From NCBI GenBank assembly GCA_934692295.1, contig CAKUTL010000009.1, positions 1-45,260 of the forward strand: a stretch of 45,260 bases of DNA, read 5' to 3'. The DNA is from an uncultured Candidatus Melainabacteria bacterium. Its GTDB lineage: Bacteria > Cyanobacteriota > Vampirovibrionia > Gastranaerophilales > Gastranaerophilaceae. The stretch's first letter is position 1. The number at the start of each line of letters is the position of its first letter. A model generated the notes under the pieces. The model was given only the letters and a program-made list of their open reading frames with translations. It searched no databases and had not been told where the DNA came from. This document shows positions 17,309 through 25,024 of this stretch, in pieces. The position numbers and the translations under genes were made by a program.

Positions 17309-18304
17309 TTATTTTCTTGCTCTAAATCCTTGAGAAGTTGATATTGTTCTACCAATTGATTGAATTTTAGCCGAAATACAACCCCTACATTTATCCGGAT
17401 TTTCGTTTATACATATTTTATTTGGATAAATCTCATATTTTGCACGATATTCAGTTGTTGTAACATTTGGCATAACAACATTTGCTCCACTTTGAAGTGC
17501 AATAATTCTTCCATTTGGATTAAGAGTTTCCATCGCCGTAGTTGCAGGAATATTTATATCTTTTAACAAAATTCTTGTCAAAGCCATGACTTTTAGAGCT
17601 AAAGTAAAACTTCCGGTTTGTTCATCTTTCAATGGAGTGTGAGGATGAGGAATGAATGGACCAATTCCAACCATATCCGCATTTATTTCTTTGAAAAATA
17701 AAATATCTTCTGCCAAAGATTCAATTGTCTGCCCTGGAAGACCTACAAGACAACCTGTTCCAACTTCATATCCTAAACGACCCAAATCTTTCAAACACCT
17801 AACTCTATTATCAAAATCCATATTTGGGTGCATTTGTTTATATAAATTTCTATCGGTAGTTTCAATTCTTATTAAGTATCTATCAGCTCCAGCATCTTTG
17901 AAGGCTTTATACTCTTCATAAGTTTTTTCCCCAATACTTAGAGTAAGAGCTACACCAAGATTTTTTATACCTTTTATTATTTCACACATCAAATCAGTAT
18001 TATAATACTCGTCCTCCCCTGATTGGAGAACAATAGTTTTATAACCCATATTCGCAGCATGTTCAGCATAAGATATAATATCATCTTTTGAAATTCGATA
18101 ACGATCAATATATTTATCTTCACTTCTCAAACCACAATACTTACATTGACGTTTACAAATATTAGAAAACTCAATTAATCCCCTCAAATGAACTTCATCC
18201 CCAACATACTCTTTTCTTGTTTTATCCGCAAGAGAAAATAACCAATCATTTTTTGAGTCATCTTTTAAAATTTCAATTATATCATTTTTAGAAAATTCAT
18301 CCAT
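17309..18304 (-). CDS. hydE: [FeFe]-hydrogenase H-cluster maturase HydE
   Basis: A 331-residue radical SAM enzyme of the HydE/BioB group. Cys50, Cys54 and Cys57 in CKRQCKYCGLR bind the SAM cluster. The motif region VLQSGEDEYY and the C-terminal DKCRGCISAKI with GRTISTSQGFR are characteristic of HydE (the family usually ends this way). HydE acts with HydF and HydG to build the diiron subcluster of [FeFe]-hydrogenase, so the cell probably makes or uses H2 by fermentation. hydF, hydG and hydA are not in the window. GGAG lies 8 bases before the ATG. Confidence 0.9.
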   Translation of the reverse strand: MDEFSKNDIIEILKDDSKNDWLFSLADKTRKEYVGDEVHLRGLIEFSNICKRQCKYCGLRSEDKYIDRYRISKDDIISYAEHAANMGYKTIVLQSGEDEYYNTDLMCEIIKGIKNLGVALTLSIGEKTYEEYKAFKDAGADRYLIRIETTDRNLYKQMHPNMDFDNRVRCLKDLGRLGYEVGTGCLVGLPGQTIESLAEDILFFKEINADMVGIGPFIPHPHTPLKDEQTGSFTLALKVMALTRILLKDINIPATTAMETLNPNGRIIALQSGANVVMPNVTTTEYRAKYEIYPNKICINENPDKCRGCISAKIQSIGRTISTSQGFRARK

Positions 18305-18462
18305 CCAAAACGCTCCTATATATCACATTTATACCATAAACACAGGCTCTAATTAAAATAAAAATTTCTTATAAAATATTCACAAACTATTCAAAAAAAA
18401 TGAACTTATGGTTTAATAATATCGTTATAGATATGTGTGGAGTCAAAAATAGGAGAATAGGC

Positions 18463-18924
18463 ATGAAAAAGATTATATGTTTACTAGCCCTAGGTATAGC
18501 GTTTTTAACAACAGCACCAAGTTTTGCGGCTCCGCCAGGAGGAGGCATGGGACATGGACCTTCTATGGGAGGAAGACCACCTATGCACGGGGGAACATCA
18601 ATGAACCGTCCACCAATGGGCATGAATAGACCTCCGATGGGACCACCTCCTATGCACATGGCTAGACGTCCTTTACCACCTCCACCTATGTATCGTCCTA
18701 TGCCATTTTATAGACCATATTATTATTCATATTACTACCCATCATATTACTCAACTTCTTACACATATTATCCGACAAGATATTACAGCGATATTGTGGA
18801 ACCCGTTTCAACTTCAACAAGTGCTGTTATCGTTAGAGATGATTATGCAGGAATAAATACGGCAGCAAACGTTATCAATGCCGCTGCAAATGTGGCATCA
18901 ACAATCAGATATTTAACTTGGTAA
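18463..18924 (+). CDS. Secreted Pro/Met/Gly- then Tyr-rich protein
   Basis: 153 residues. A clear signal peptide (MKKIICLLALGIAFLTTAPS, then FAA) supports the ATG at 18463, which has AGGAGA 6 bases upstream; an upstream in-frame ATG at 18400 lacks one. The mature protein starts with Gly/Met/Pro repeats of the NRPPMG/GPPMH type (mature residues 1-55), followed by a Tyr/Pro/Ser stretch (PYYYSYYYPSYYS) and a final Ala-rich helix INAAANVAST. Composition suggests an exported, partly unstructured surface or periplasmic protein; no function is recognised. The Tyr-rich block recalls cross-linkable structural proteins, which is speculation. Confidence 0.78.
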   Translation: MKKIICLLALGIAFLTTAPSFAAPPGGGMGHGPSMGGRPPMHGGTSMNRPPMGMNRPPMGPPPMHMARRPLPPPPMYRPMPFYRPYYYSYYYPSYYSTSYTYYPTRYYSDIVEPVSTSTSAVIVRDDYAGINTAANVINAAANVASTIRYLTW

Positions 18925-18950
18925 ACTGAAATAAAAAAGAATTCACGACA

Positions 18951-18980
18951 AAAATCTCCTCCATATAGAGGAGATTTTTT
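18951..18980 (+). terminator. Terminator of secreted-protein gene
   Basis: AAAATCTCCTC and GAGGAGATTTT with a short CATATA loop, then TTTTTT. Confidence 0.88.
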
Positions 18981-19028
18981 ACATTTAGCTAAAGAAAATA
19001 AAAACTCGGTCGTAATAAATAATATAGA

Positions 19029-19101
19029 TATGAAAAACGAAAGTTTTTCATACCTCCTCCCCAAGTCTGGTAGCCGTTCTTTTTAGAAACGGCTTTTTTT
19101 T
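19029..19101 (+). ncRNA. Putative small RNA: hairpin, unpaired CCTCCTCCCC, terminator hairpin
   Basis: Hairpin 1 (19029-19052) is a 10-bp stem, TATGAAAAAC and GTTTTTCATA, closed by a GAAA tetraloop. The next 19 bases (19053-19071) are C/T-rich and unpaired: CCTCCTCCCCAAGTCTGGT. Hairpin 2 (19072-19094) pairs AGCCGTT with AACGGCT and runs into a T8 tract, a standard terminator. An independent terminator 91 bases after the previous one (18951-18980), with no frame between, implies a separate short transcript. The exposed CCTCCTCCCC could pair with GGAGG ribosome binding sites. The layout recalls cyanobacterial Yfr1, but the core motif differs. The promoter is uncertain (TAATAT at 19020-19025). 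Confidence 0.5.
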
Positions 19102-19116
19102 ATGAAAAATATTAAA

Positions 19117-19150
19117 TAAAAAAAGAGCAGGAATAAAACATCCTGCTCTA
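19117..19150 (-). terminator. Terminator of prs
   Basis: On the minus strand AGAGCAGGA(T) and (A)TTCCTGCTCT pair, followed by TTTTTTT. Confidence 0.88.
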
Positions 19151-19189
19151 TAATCTTTTTCATTTTCCAACTTTATTAAGTCTATTGTA

Positions 19190-20206
19190 CTATACTTGCA
19201 TTTCTTTTTCAAATCCAAACAATGAACTAATTGATTCATCATCATGAATTCTTGAAATTGCTTGAGCCAACAATGGTGCAACTGAAATTTGTTTAATATT
19301 AGAAGGCATTTTACTCATATCTAAAGGAATAGTATTTGTTACAATACATTCTTTGATTGGAGCAGAAGCCAATCTTTCAACCGCAGGGCCAGAAAATACT
19401 GGGTGAGTAGCACCAACATATACATCTTTAGCACCCTTTGATTTTAACAATTTAGCTGCTTCGCAAATTGTACCTGCTGTATCAATAATATCATCAAACA
19501 TTAAACAAACTTTATTTTCTACGTCACCAATTACATTAGTTGCAATTGCCTCATTGTGTTTGTCACGTCTTTTATCAATAATTGCAATAGGAATATCCAA
19601 TTTTTTTGCAAAATGACGAGTTCTATTCGCACCACCCATATCAGGAGATACAGCAACCATATTCTCAGTAGGGATACCTAAATCTTTGATATAATTAACC
19701 AAAACATTTGTTGCAAAAATATGGTCAACAAGAATATTAAAGAAGCCTTGAATTTGACCAGTATGTAAATCCATAGCAAGAACTCTATTAGCTCCAGCAG
19801 TTGTAAGCAAATCCGCAACTAATTTTGCAGTAATTGCTTCACGACCAGAAGTTTTTCTATCTTGTCTTGCATAACCATAATAAGGAATTACCGCTGTAAT
19901 CGTTTTTGCACTTGCACGTTTGAAAGCATCAATAATAATCAACAATTCCATTAAATTTTCATTTACAGGATCGCAAACAGGTTGAATAATAAAAACATCA
20001 TCCCCTCTAACGCTTTCTTTAACTTGTACATAAATTTCTCCATCAGAGAAATTTTTAACAACCATAGGACCAACCGTTGTACCTAATTGATCAGCAATTT
20101 CTTGTGCCAATTTTGGGTTTGAACGTCCAGCGAACAATTTGATGTCATGTGTTGGGTTAATAGCCCTTTCGAGTTGAGGATAAGTCTTTTCTTCGATTGC
20201 AACCAT
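19190..20206 (-). CDS. prs: Ribose-phosphate pyrophosphokinase (PRPP synthetase)
   Basis: Makes PRPP from ribose-5-phosphate and ATP for purine, pyrimidine, His, Trp and NAD synthesis. 338 residues, slightly longer than the usual 310-330. Family landmarks: KLFAGRSNPKLA at the N-terminus, the flexible-loop region YYGYARQDRK, DLHTGQIQGFF, and the PRPP-binding loop FDDIIDTAGT. AAAGGA precedes the ATG. It is a single-gene unit divergent from the small gene at 20414. Confidence 0.96.
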   Translation of the reverse strand: MVAIEEKTYPQLERAINPTHDIKLFAGRSNPKLAQEIADQLGTTVGPMVVKNFSDGEIYVQVKESVRGDDVFIIQPVCDPVNENLMELLIIIDAFKRASAKTITAVIPYYGYARQDRKTSGREAITAKLVADLLTTAGANRVLAMDLHTGQIQGFFNILVDHIFATNVLVNYIKDLGIPTENMVAVSPDMGGANRTRHFAKKLDIPIAIIDKRRDKHNEAIATNVIGDVENKVCLMFDDIIDTAGTICEAAKLLKSKGAKDVYVGATHPVFSGPAVERLASAPIKECIVTNTIPLDMSKMPSNIKQISVAPLLAQAISRIHDDESISSLFGFEKEMQV

Positions 20207-20413
20207 TTCTTATTAAATCCTTTCCATTTCTGCCTGCATAGAATATTATAAATCTGTCTGATATTTCTAACAATATAATTTTAAGTTTTGTAATACTAAA
20301 ACCCCTCAATATTATTTTTTGCGTAATAAAAAATATTTATTTTAGCAAATTTTATTTTTTCGAGGTATTATAGATAAAGTGCATATATTAAAAAAAAATT
20401 TAAGGAGAAAAAA

Positions 20414-20656
20414 TTGAAAGTATTACCCCTAATAGGAACAAAAGTAAATGTTATTACCCCTAAAATGACTCAACACAGTCCTGCAAGACTTGCAGATATT
20501 AAAACAACTATAGTAAAAAATAGTGATCTTCCATCACAAGCGAGAGCAAATCTTGAAAGATATGCCGAAGAAATGAAACCAGATACTTATATCGAAATGA
20601 GAAATTATATTTCACGATTAGAAATGGAAGAACTAATGAGAAACGGGAAGTTATAA
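20414..20656 (+). CDS. Small 80-aa protein, unrecognised
   Basis: TTG start supported by AAGGAG 6-7 bases upstream. The product has a short hydrophobic N-terminal strand (KVLPLIGTKVNVITP) and a helical C-terminus (NLERYAEEMKPDTYIEMRNY, then SRLEMEELMR). Length and two-helix C-terminus recall small regulatory proteins such as FlgM-type anti-sigma factors, but no diagnostic motif was found. It is alone between prs (divergent) and hppA (convergent), and shares a bidirectional terminator with the latter. Confidence 0.65.
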   Translation: MKVLPLIGTKVNVITPKMTQHSPARLADIKTTIVKNSDLPSQARANLERYAEEMKPDTYIEMRNYISRLEMEELMRNGKL

Positions 20657-20684
20657 TTAGAACTTAACTTAAATGTATAAGTAT

Positions 20685-20722
20685 AAAAAAGGGACTTTTC
20701 AAAATTTGAAAAGTCCCTTTTC
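20685..20722. terminator. Bidirectional terminator between convergent genes
   Basis: AAAAAGGGACTTTTCAAA and TTTGAAAAGTCCCTTTT form a long nearly perfect stem with A/T tracts on both sides. Confidence 0.9.
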
Positions 20723-20739
20723 CTTAAGATTTTATCATC

Positions 20740-23154
20740 TTACTTCTTTGAAGGAATTCTCATTCCGTAGAATGAACGAACTACAAAGATTAAAGCGATA
20801 ATCAAGAATACAACACCAACATATGGTGCAATATGTCTGAAGTTTTCGTTGATAGCAATTTCCATTGCCAACAAACCAAACAATGTTGTAAATTTGATGA
20901 TTGGGTTCATCGCAACAGATGAAGTATCTTTGAATGGGTCACCAACAGTATCGCCAACAACTGTTGCTTCGTGAAGAGGTGTTCCCTTTTCTTTCAAATC
21001 AACTTCTACGATTTTCTTAGCGTTATCCCAACATCCGCCAGCGTTTGCCATAAATACAGCTTGGAACAAACCAAATACTGCAATTGCAATCAAGTAGCTT
21101 ACAAAGAATGAAACTGCAAGTTGAGTTTTGCAACCAGGAGCTGACAAGCAAGCTAAAGCTAATGCAAATGTAAACAATGCGATAAAGATATTAACCATAC
21201 CTTTTTGAGCATATTGAGTACAGATTTTTACAACTTCTTTTGAATTTGCAACATTTGCACTCTTTTCATCTGCATCACCTAATTTGATATTGTCTTTAAT
21301 GTATTCAACTGCACGATATGCACCAGTTGTAACAGCTTGCATAGAAGCACCACTGAACCAGTAAATTACTGCACCACCTGTTAATAAACCTAACAATGTG
21401 TAAGGGTTTAACAAGTTCAAAATCTTTTCTGGTTCAATACCCAATGTATTTTGAATAACTAAAATCAATGAGAAAATCATTGTAGTAGCACCAACAACAG
21501 CTGTACCAATAAGAACAGGTTTAGAAGTTGCTTTAAATGTGTTACCTGCACCATCATTTTCTTCTAAGTATTGTTTAGCATTTTCAAAATCAGCATCGAA
21601 TCCATATTGTTCTTTGATTTCTTCTTTTACGTTAGGAAGTTCTTCAATCAATGATAATTCATAAACTGATTGAGCGTTATCTGTTACAGGGCCATAAGAG
21701 TCAACAGCAATTGTAACAGGACCCATTCCTAAGAAACCAAATGCTACAAGACCAAATGCAAATACTGATGAGTAGCTCATCAATGTAGCTGGAATGTGAG
21801 TACTTGCAACATAAGCTAAAGCCATCAACAATACGATTACCATACCAATCCAGAAACCTGAGAAGTTACCTGAAACGATACCTGAAAGAATTGTTAAAGA
21901 AGCTCCGCCTTCTCTAGAAGCTGTAACAACTTCTTCTGTGTGTTTTGCTTTTGGAGAAGTAAATATCTTTGTAAATTCAGGAATAAGAGCTGCACCTAAA
22001 GTACCGCAAGAAATAATACAAGATAATACTAACCAAATGTGATTACCCATTGAAGATAATAACCAGTGGCTTACACCAAAAGTCATACAAATTGAAAGAA
22101 TTGAAGTAATCCAAACAAGTCTTGTTAGTGGAACTTCAAAATCAAATTTTTCTGCTTTTTTAGCATAGCATTTATCGAATAGACCGTTTACCCAATATGC
22201 AACAACAGAAGTTACAATCATTAAGAATCTCATAACGAAAATCCAAGCCAATAATTGAACTTGATTTTCTTGACCTAGAACGGCTAATAAGATGAAACTT
22301 ACTAAAGCAACACCAGTTACACCATATGTTTCAAAACCATCAGCTGTTGGTCCAATAGAGTCGCCAGCGTTATCACCAGTACAATCGGCAATTACACCAG
22401 GGTTTCTAGGGTCATCTTCTTTGATACCGAATTGAATTTTCATCAAGTCAGAACCAATATCAGCAATTTTTGTAAAAATACCACCGGCAACACGAAGAGC
22501 AGAAGCACCCAAAGATTCACCGATAGCAAAACCGATGAAACAAGCACCAGCAATATTTCCAGGAATGAATAAAAGAATTAAAAGCATCATAATAAGTTCA
22601 ACAGATACTAATAAAACACCGATACTCATACCAGCTTTCAAAGGAATATTTAAAATATTTAATGGATTTCCTTTTAAAGAAGCAAATGCAGTTCTTGAAT
22701 TTGCTAAAGTATTCATTCTAATACCGAACCAAGCAACAGCATAAGAACCTAAAATACCGATTACTGACCAAGCTAAGATTGTCAATACTTCAGCAGTACT
22801 CATATGTTGTAAGAACTTAAAGTAGAATAAAATACATAGACCAATTAATACTTCTAATACCAATAAAAATTTACCTTGTTGAACAAGATAAGTTTTACAA
22901 GTTTCAAAAATAGTATTCCCAACACTGTCCATCGCTTTGTGGACATCTAATTTTCTGATTTTCAAGAACTCAATAAGCCCGAAAATCAAACCGATAACAG
23001 AAATTCCAAGACCAATCAACAATAGCATATAGCTATGAGGATTGATGTTTCTAATACTTGGAACAACCAAATCGGCTTCACTTGCCAAAGCAGGTGAAAC
23101 ACCAACAGCCATCATAAATAATAGAGCCATTAGTGAAGTAAACTTTTTAATCAT
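20740..23154 (-). CDS. hppA: Membrane-bound pyrophosphatase (ion-translocating), divergent subfamily
   Basis: Hydrolyses cytosolic PPi and pumps Na+ and/or H+ outward. 804 residues, longer than the usual 660-770, with a signal-like first helix (MIKKFTSLMALLFMMAVGVS then PALA) before the standard core. Substrate-site Asp motifs are present: KEDDPRNPGVIAD, then CTGDNAGDS and GPTADGFETYG, and C-terminal GGCWDNAKK and GDTVGDPFKDTSS. The second motif differs from the common DNVGDNVGDxAGMxADLF, which marks a divergent clade. At the site that is GNTTAA in K+-dependent enzymes this protein reads GNTFKA, so K+-independence is likelier. PPi-driven pumping suits a fermenter saving ATP. GGAGAAGAG precedes the ATG. 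Confidence 0.92.
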   Translation of the reverse strand: MIKKFTSLMALLFMMAVGVSPALASEADLVVPSIRNINPHSYMLLLIGLGISVIGLIFGLIEFLKIRKLDVHKAMDSVGNTIFETCKTYLVQQGKFLLVLEVLIGLCILFYFKFLQHMSTAEVLTILAWSVIGILGSYAVAWFGIRMNTLANSRTAFASLKGNPLNILNIPLKAGMSIGVLLVSVELIMMLLILLFIPGNIAGACFIGFAIGESLGASALRVAGGIFTKIADIGSDLMKIQFGIKEDDPRNPGVIADCTGDNAGDSIGPTADGFETYGVTGVALVSFILLAVLGQENQVQLLAWIFVMRFLMIVTSVVAYWVNGLFDKCYAKKAEKFDFEVPLTRLVWITSILSICMTFGVSHWLLSSMGNHIWLVLSCIISCGTLGAALIPEFTKIFTSPKAKHTEEVVTASREGGASLTILSGIVSGNFSGFWIGMVIVLLMALAYVASTHIPATLMSYSSVFAFGLVAFGFLGMGPVTIAVDSYGPVTDNAQSVYELSLIEELPNVKEEIKEQYGFDADFENAKQYLEENDGAGNTFKATSKPVLIGTAVVGATTMIFSLILVIQNTLGIEPEKILNLLNPYTLLGLLTGGAVIYWFSGASMQAVTTGAYRAVEYIKDNIKLGDADEKSANVANSKEVVKICTQYAQKGMVNIFIALFTFALALACLSAPGCKTQLAVSFFVSYLIAIAVFGLFQAVFMANAGGCWDNAKKIVEVDLKEKGTPLHEATVVGDTVGDPFKDTSSVAMNPIIKFTTLFGLLAMEIAINENFRHIAPYVGVVFLIIALIFVVRSFYGMRIPSKK

Positions 23155-23269
23155 AGTCTCTTCTCCTTTTCAAAAGATTGTTCACTTACTTACTTTTTTC
23201 TCTTTTACGATTGATAATAAAATTCTACCAAATATTTAACATAATATCAAGGAAAAATTACCCGATTTA

Positions 23270-23298
23270 TTTACAACTTTTGAGCAATTTGTTATTAT
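23270..23298 (+). promoter_or_regulatory. Consensus-like promoter giving a leaderless transcript
   Basis: TTTACA (23270-23275), a 17-base spacer and TATTAT (23293-23298). The ATG at 23305 is exactly 7 bases beyond the -10, so the mRNA would begin at the start codon. Confidence 0.6.
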
Positions 23299-23304
23299 TA
23301 AAAT

Positions 23305-23616
23305 ATGGCTGATATATTAAAAAAAATCTGGATTTTTCTAACTATTTTCACTGTAATGGGGCTAATTGCACTCATTCCTTTTGGAAAATATCAGCGTGCA
23401 TATATGAAAGAACTTCACAGAGCTAAATCCGCCCCACAAAAAAGAGTTGATGCAGCTTATACATATGTTGAAAAAGTAGAATCCGGAGAACAAGAAGAAG
23501 CCACAACAACAACCCCTCCTCAAAGGATAAAATATTTCCCAAATCCAAGAAACAGAAAACCAATTTATATAAGAGATAAAAAGAACCCTAGAATTCTGCA
23601 CCCATATCGAAGATAA
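23305..23616 (+). CDS. Small membrane protein with basic tail
   Basis: 103 residues. One transmembrane helix near the N-terminus (IWIFLTIFTVMGLIALIPFG, residues 8-27), preceded by MADILKK, then a charged, Arg/Lys/Pro-rich tail (RNRKPIYIRDKKNPR). No family recognised. No ribosome binding site; the promoter position implies a leaderless mRNA. It is 70 bases upstream of another co-oriented gene that appears to have its own promoter. Confidence 0.65.
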   Translation: MADILKKIWIFLTIFTVMGLIALIPFGKYQRAYMKELHRAKSAPQKRVDAAYTYVEKVESGEQEEATTTTPPQRIKYFPNPRNRKPIYIRDKKNPRILHPYRR

Positions 23617-23674
23617 AAAATTAAAGAAACCTTAACTAAGACATTCCGGCAATATATTTTCAATGTTTTTAATT

Positions 23675-23680
23675 TATAGT
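23675..23680 (+). promoter_or_regulatory. -10 box of the 23687 gene, apparently leaderless
   Basis: TATAGT ends six bases before the ATG at 23687 and no Shine-Dalgarno is present. The -35 is not clear. Confidence 0.4.
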
Positions 23681-23686
23681 TGACGT

Positions 23687-24421
23687 ATGAAAAAATTGTT
23701 GTCATTATTTTTAAGTTTAGGAATTATCAGCCTATCTCCAGTTAGTGTTTTAGCATCAGATGTGCAATGCGAATGTATAAAAACATCTGAATCTTTAGCC
23801 AAAACTCATTCCAAAGCCCCAAACAATTGCATAAATACAACAGAAAATTATTATATACTTTCCAAAGGAGATGTAATAAAAGTTGCGTTTGAATGTAAAT
23901 TTCTTTCAGAATGTGCAAAAGAAGGAGATAGAGTTTATTTTTATGTTCCGAAAGATATTCTTTCATCTTGCGGAACATTGATTATTCCAATGGGAACAAA
24001 ATTTTCTGGTTTTGTTAGAGGAATAACTCCGCAAAAGAAACTTAACAAAAATGCAAGAGTCTATATTAATATAGATAAACTTATATTACCGGACAACACA
24101 GAATTAGAAGTTAAAGCAAAACCATTCAGCAAAGATTTTTCACTTGTTGAAAATGGTTGGATGACTGCAGGAAAACTCGCAGCTTCAACTGTTGGTATTG
24201 GTGCAGTTGGAACAGGAGCTGGTGTAGGTCTTGCATTCATTCCCAAACCTCACAAAATTGCAATTGGAGCAGGAACAGGGGTTGCCATTGGATGTTTTAT
24301 CGGGCTTGTAACTGGACTTGTTACCCCTGGGTTAAAGTACCATGCCAAACAAGGTGAAGAAATTTATATAATTCTTTGCGAAGATTTAATTATTCCTAAA
24401 TGTAGTATTAAAGAATGGTAA
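23687..24421 (+). CDS. Exported protein with beta-rich domain and glycine-zipper segment
   Basis: 244 residues. The signal peptide (MKKLLSLFLSLGIISLSPVS, then VLAS) predicts export. The mature part has six cysteines in its first 90 residues (CECIK, NNCIN, FECKF, SECAK, SSCG), possibly disulphide-bonded. A beta-rich middle (LIIPMGTKFSGFVRGITPQ) resembles the 'IPxGTxxxG' strand pair of VirB10/TrbI-like and related envelope proteins. A Gly/Ala-rich stretch at about 165-215 (GAVGTGAGVGLAF, then GAGTGVAIGCFIGLVTGL) may insert in a membrane. The tail YHAKQGEEIYIILCEDL completes the beta domain. The VirB10-like similarity is weak and no secretion-system genes are nearby. Confidence 0.7.
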   Translation: MKKLLSLFLSLGIISLSPVSVLASDVQCECIKTSESLAKTHSKAPNNCINTTENYYILSKGDVIKVAFECKFLSECAKEGDRVYFYVPKDILSSCGTLIIPMGTKFSGFVRGITPQKKLNKNARVYINIDKLILPDNTELEVKAKPFSKDFSLVENGWMTAGKLAASTVGIGAVGTGAGVGLAFIPKPHKIAIGAGTGVAIGCFIGLVTGLVTPGLKYHAKQGEEIYIILCEDLIIPKCSIKEW

Positions 24422-24510
24422 CGAATCCAAGGCGGTAAATTCAAGAAGCAATCAAATAGAATTTCATAAACTTGCCTGAAGGATCTAAAAGTTTGACTTG
24501 TTTTGCTTGC

Positions 24511-24670
24511 CCCCTCACCCTATCCCTCTCCCCAAGGAGAGGGAATAATTGTTCATCTCCAAGGGACACTAGCTGAACCGATGAAGCGAAGTGGGTCGAG
24601 TGAAACTGCGTGCAATATGGCTGATTAATATTTGTCTTCCTCTCCTTGGGGAGAGGATTGAGGTGAGGGG
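24511..24670. repeat. MITE-like element with 32-bp imperfect terminal inverted repeats
   Basis: The left arm (24511-24543) starts CCCCTCACCCTATCCCTCTC and the right arm (24639-24670) is its inverted copy with a few mismatches. Each arm is itself a hairpin (CCTCTCC...GGAGAGG). The 95-base interior has no coding frame of substance. It could be a small non-autonomous mobile element or a REP/BIME-like unit. A related solo arm is at 5345-5379. Confidence 0.6.
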
Positions 24671-24753
24671 TTAATCTGAACGAGTACAACACGAGATACT
24701 TCGCTTCGCTCAGTATGACATGACACATACGACTTAAAGTATTAACTTCAGCC

Positions 24754-24776
24754 ATTGCGAGCGAAGGCGAAGCAAT
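24754..24776. repeat. ATTGC...GCAAT palindromic repeat
   Basis: ATTGCGAGCGAAGGCGAAGC then AAT, an imperfect palindrome of a kind dispersed in many bacterial genomes. A related fragment CTTCGCTTCGCTCAGTATG is at about 24699-24717. Confidence 0.45.
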
Positions 24777-24822
24777 CCAGCTAATTGTTTGATTGTCGGC
24801 GCAGCAACGCCGACCTACTTTT

Positions 24823-24946
24823 CTCTCTCCGAGGGAGAGAGTGAAATTGTCTTTGAGCCGTTGGCGAAAAGATACAATTTCAAGAGAGGGTTCTTCATTT
24901 TTTTCAATCTGACCCTCTCCCTTACTCCCTCTCCCATTGGAGAGGG
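24823..24946. repeat. Further palindromic repeat units in the non-coding block
   Basis: Two more CTC-rich hairpins: CTCTCTCCGAGGGAGAGAG near 24823-24841 and CCCTCTCCCATTGGAGAGGG at 24927-24946. Between them AAATTGTCTTTGAGCC and an inverted-looking GATACAATTTC occur. Together with 24511-24776 this makes the 600 bases between 24422 and 25024 a dense non-coding repeat cluster. Confidence 0.5.
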
Positions 24947-24961
24947 AAACAACTAAAGAAT

Positions 24962-24993
24962 AAAAAAAAGGTGTTCGGGATTACCAAACACCA
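24962..24993 (-). terminator. Terminator of the TPR-protein gene
   Basis: On the minus strand GGTGTTTGG and CCCGAACACC pair across a short loop, followed by TTTTTTTTA. Confidence 0.85.
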
Positions 24994-25024
24994 TTACCTC
25001 TTCAATATAATGTATAATATATCC

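Noticed and set aside
18843..19064. 73-codon minus-strand frame overlapping the 3' end of the secreted-protein gene and the putative small RNA
   Set aside because: Overlaps a real gene and two terminator hairpins, has no convincing ribosome binding site and no recognisable product.
24441..24755. 104-codon frame on the minus strand (RLTPHLNPLPKERK..., LLGERDRVRG)
   Set aside because: It reads straight through the palindromic repeats; these peptide strings are the well-known spurious translations of such repeats.
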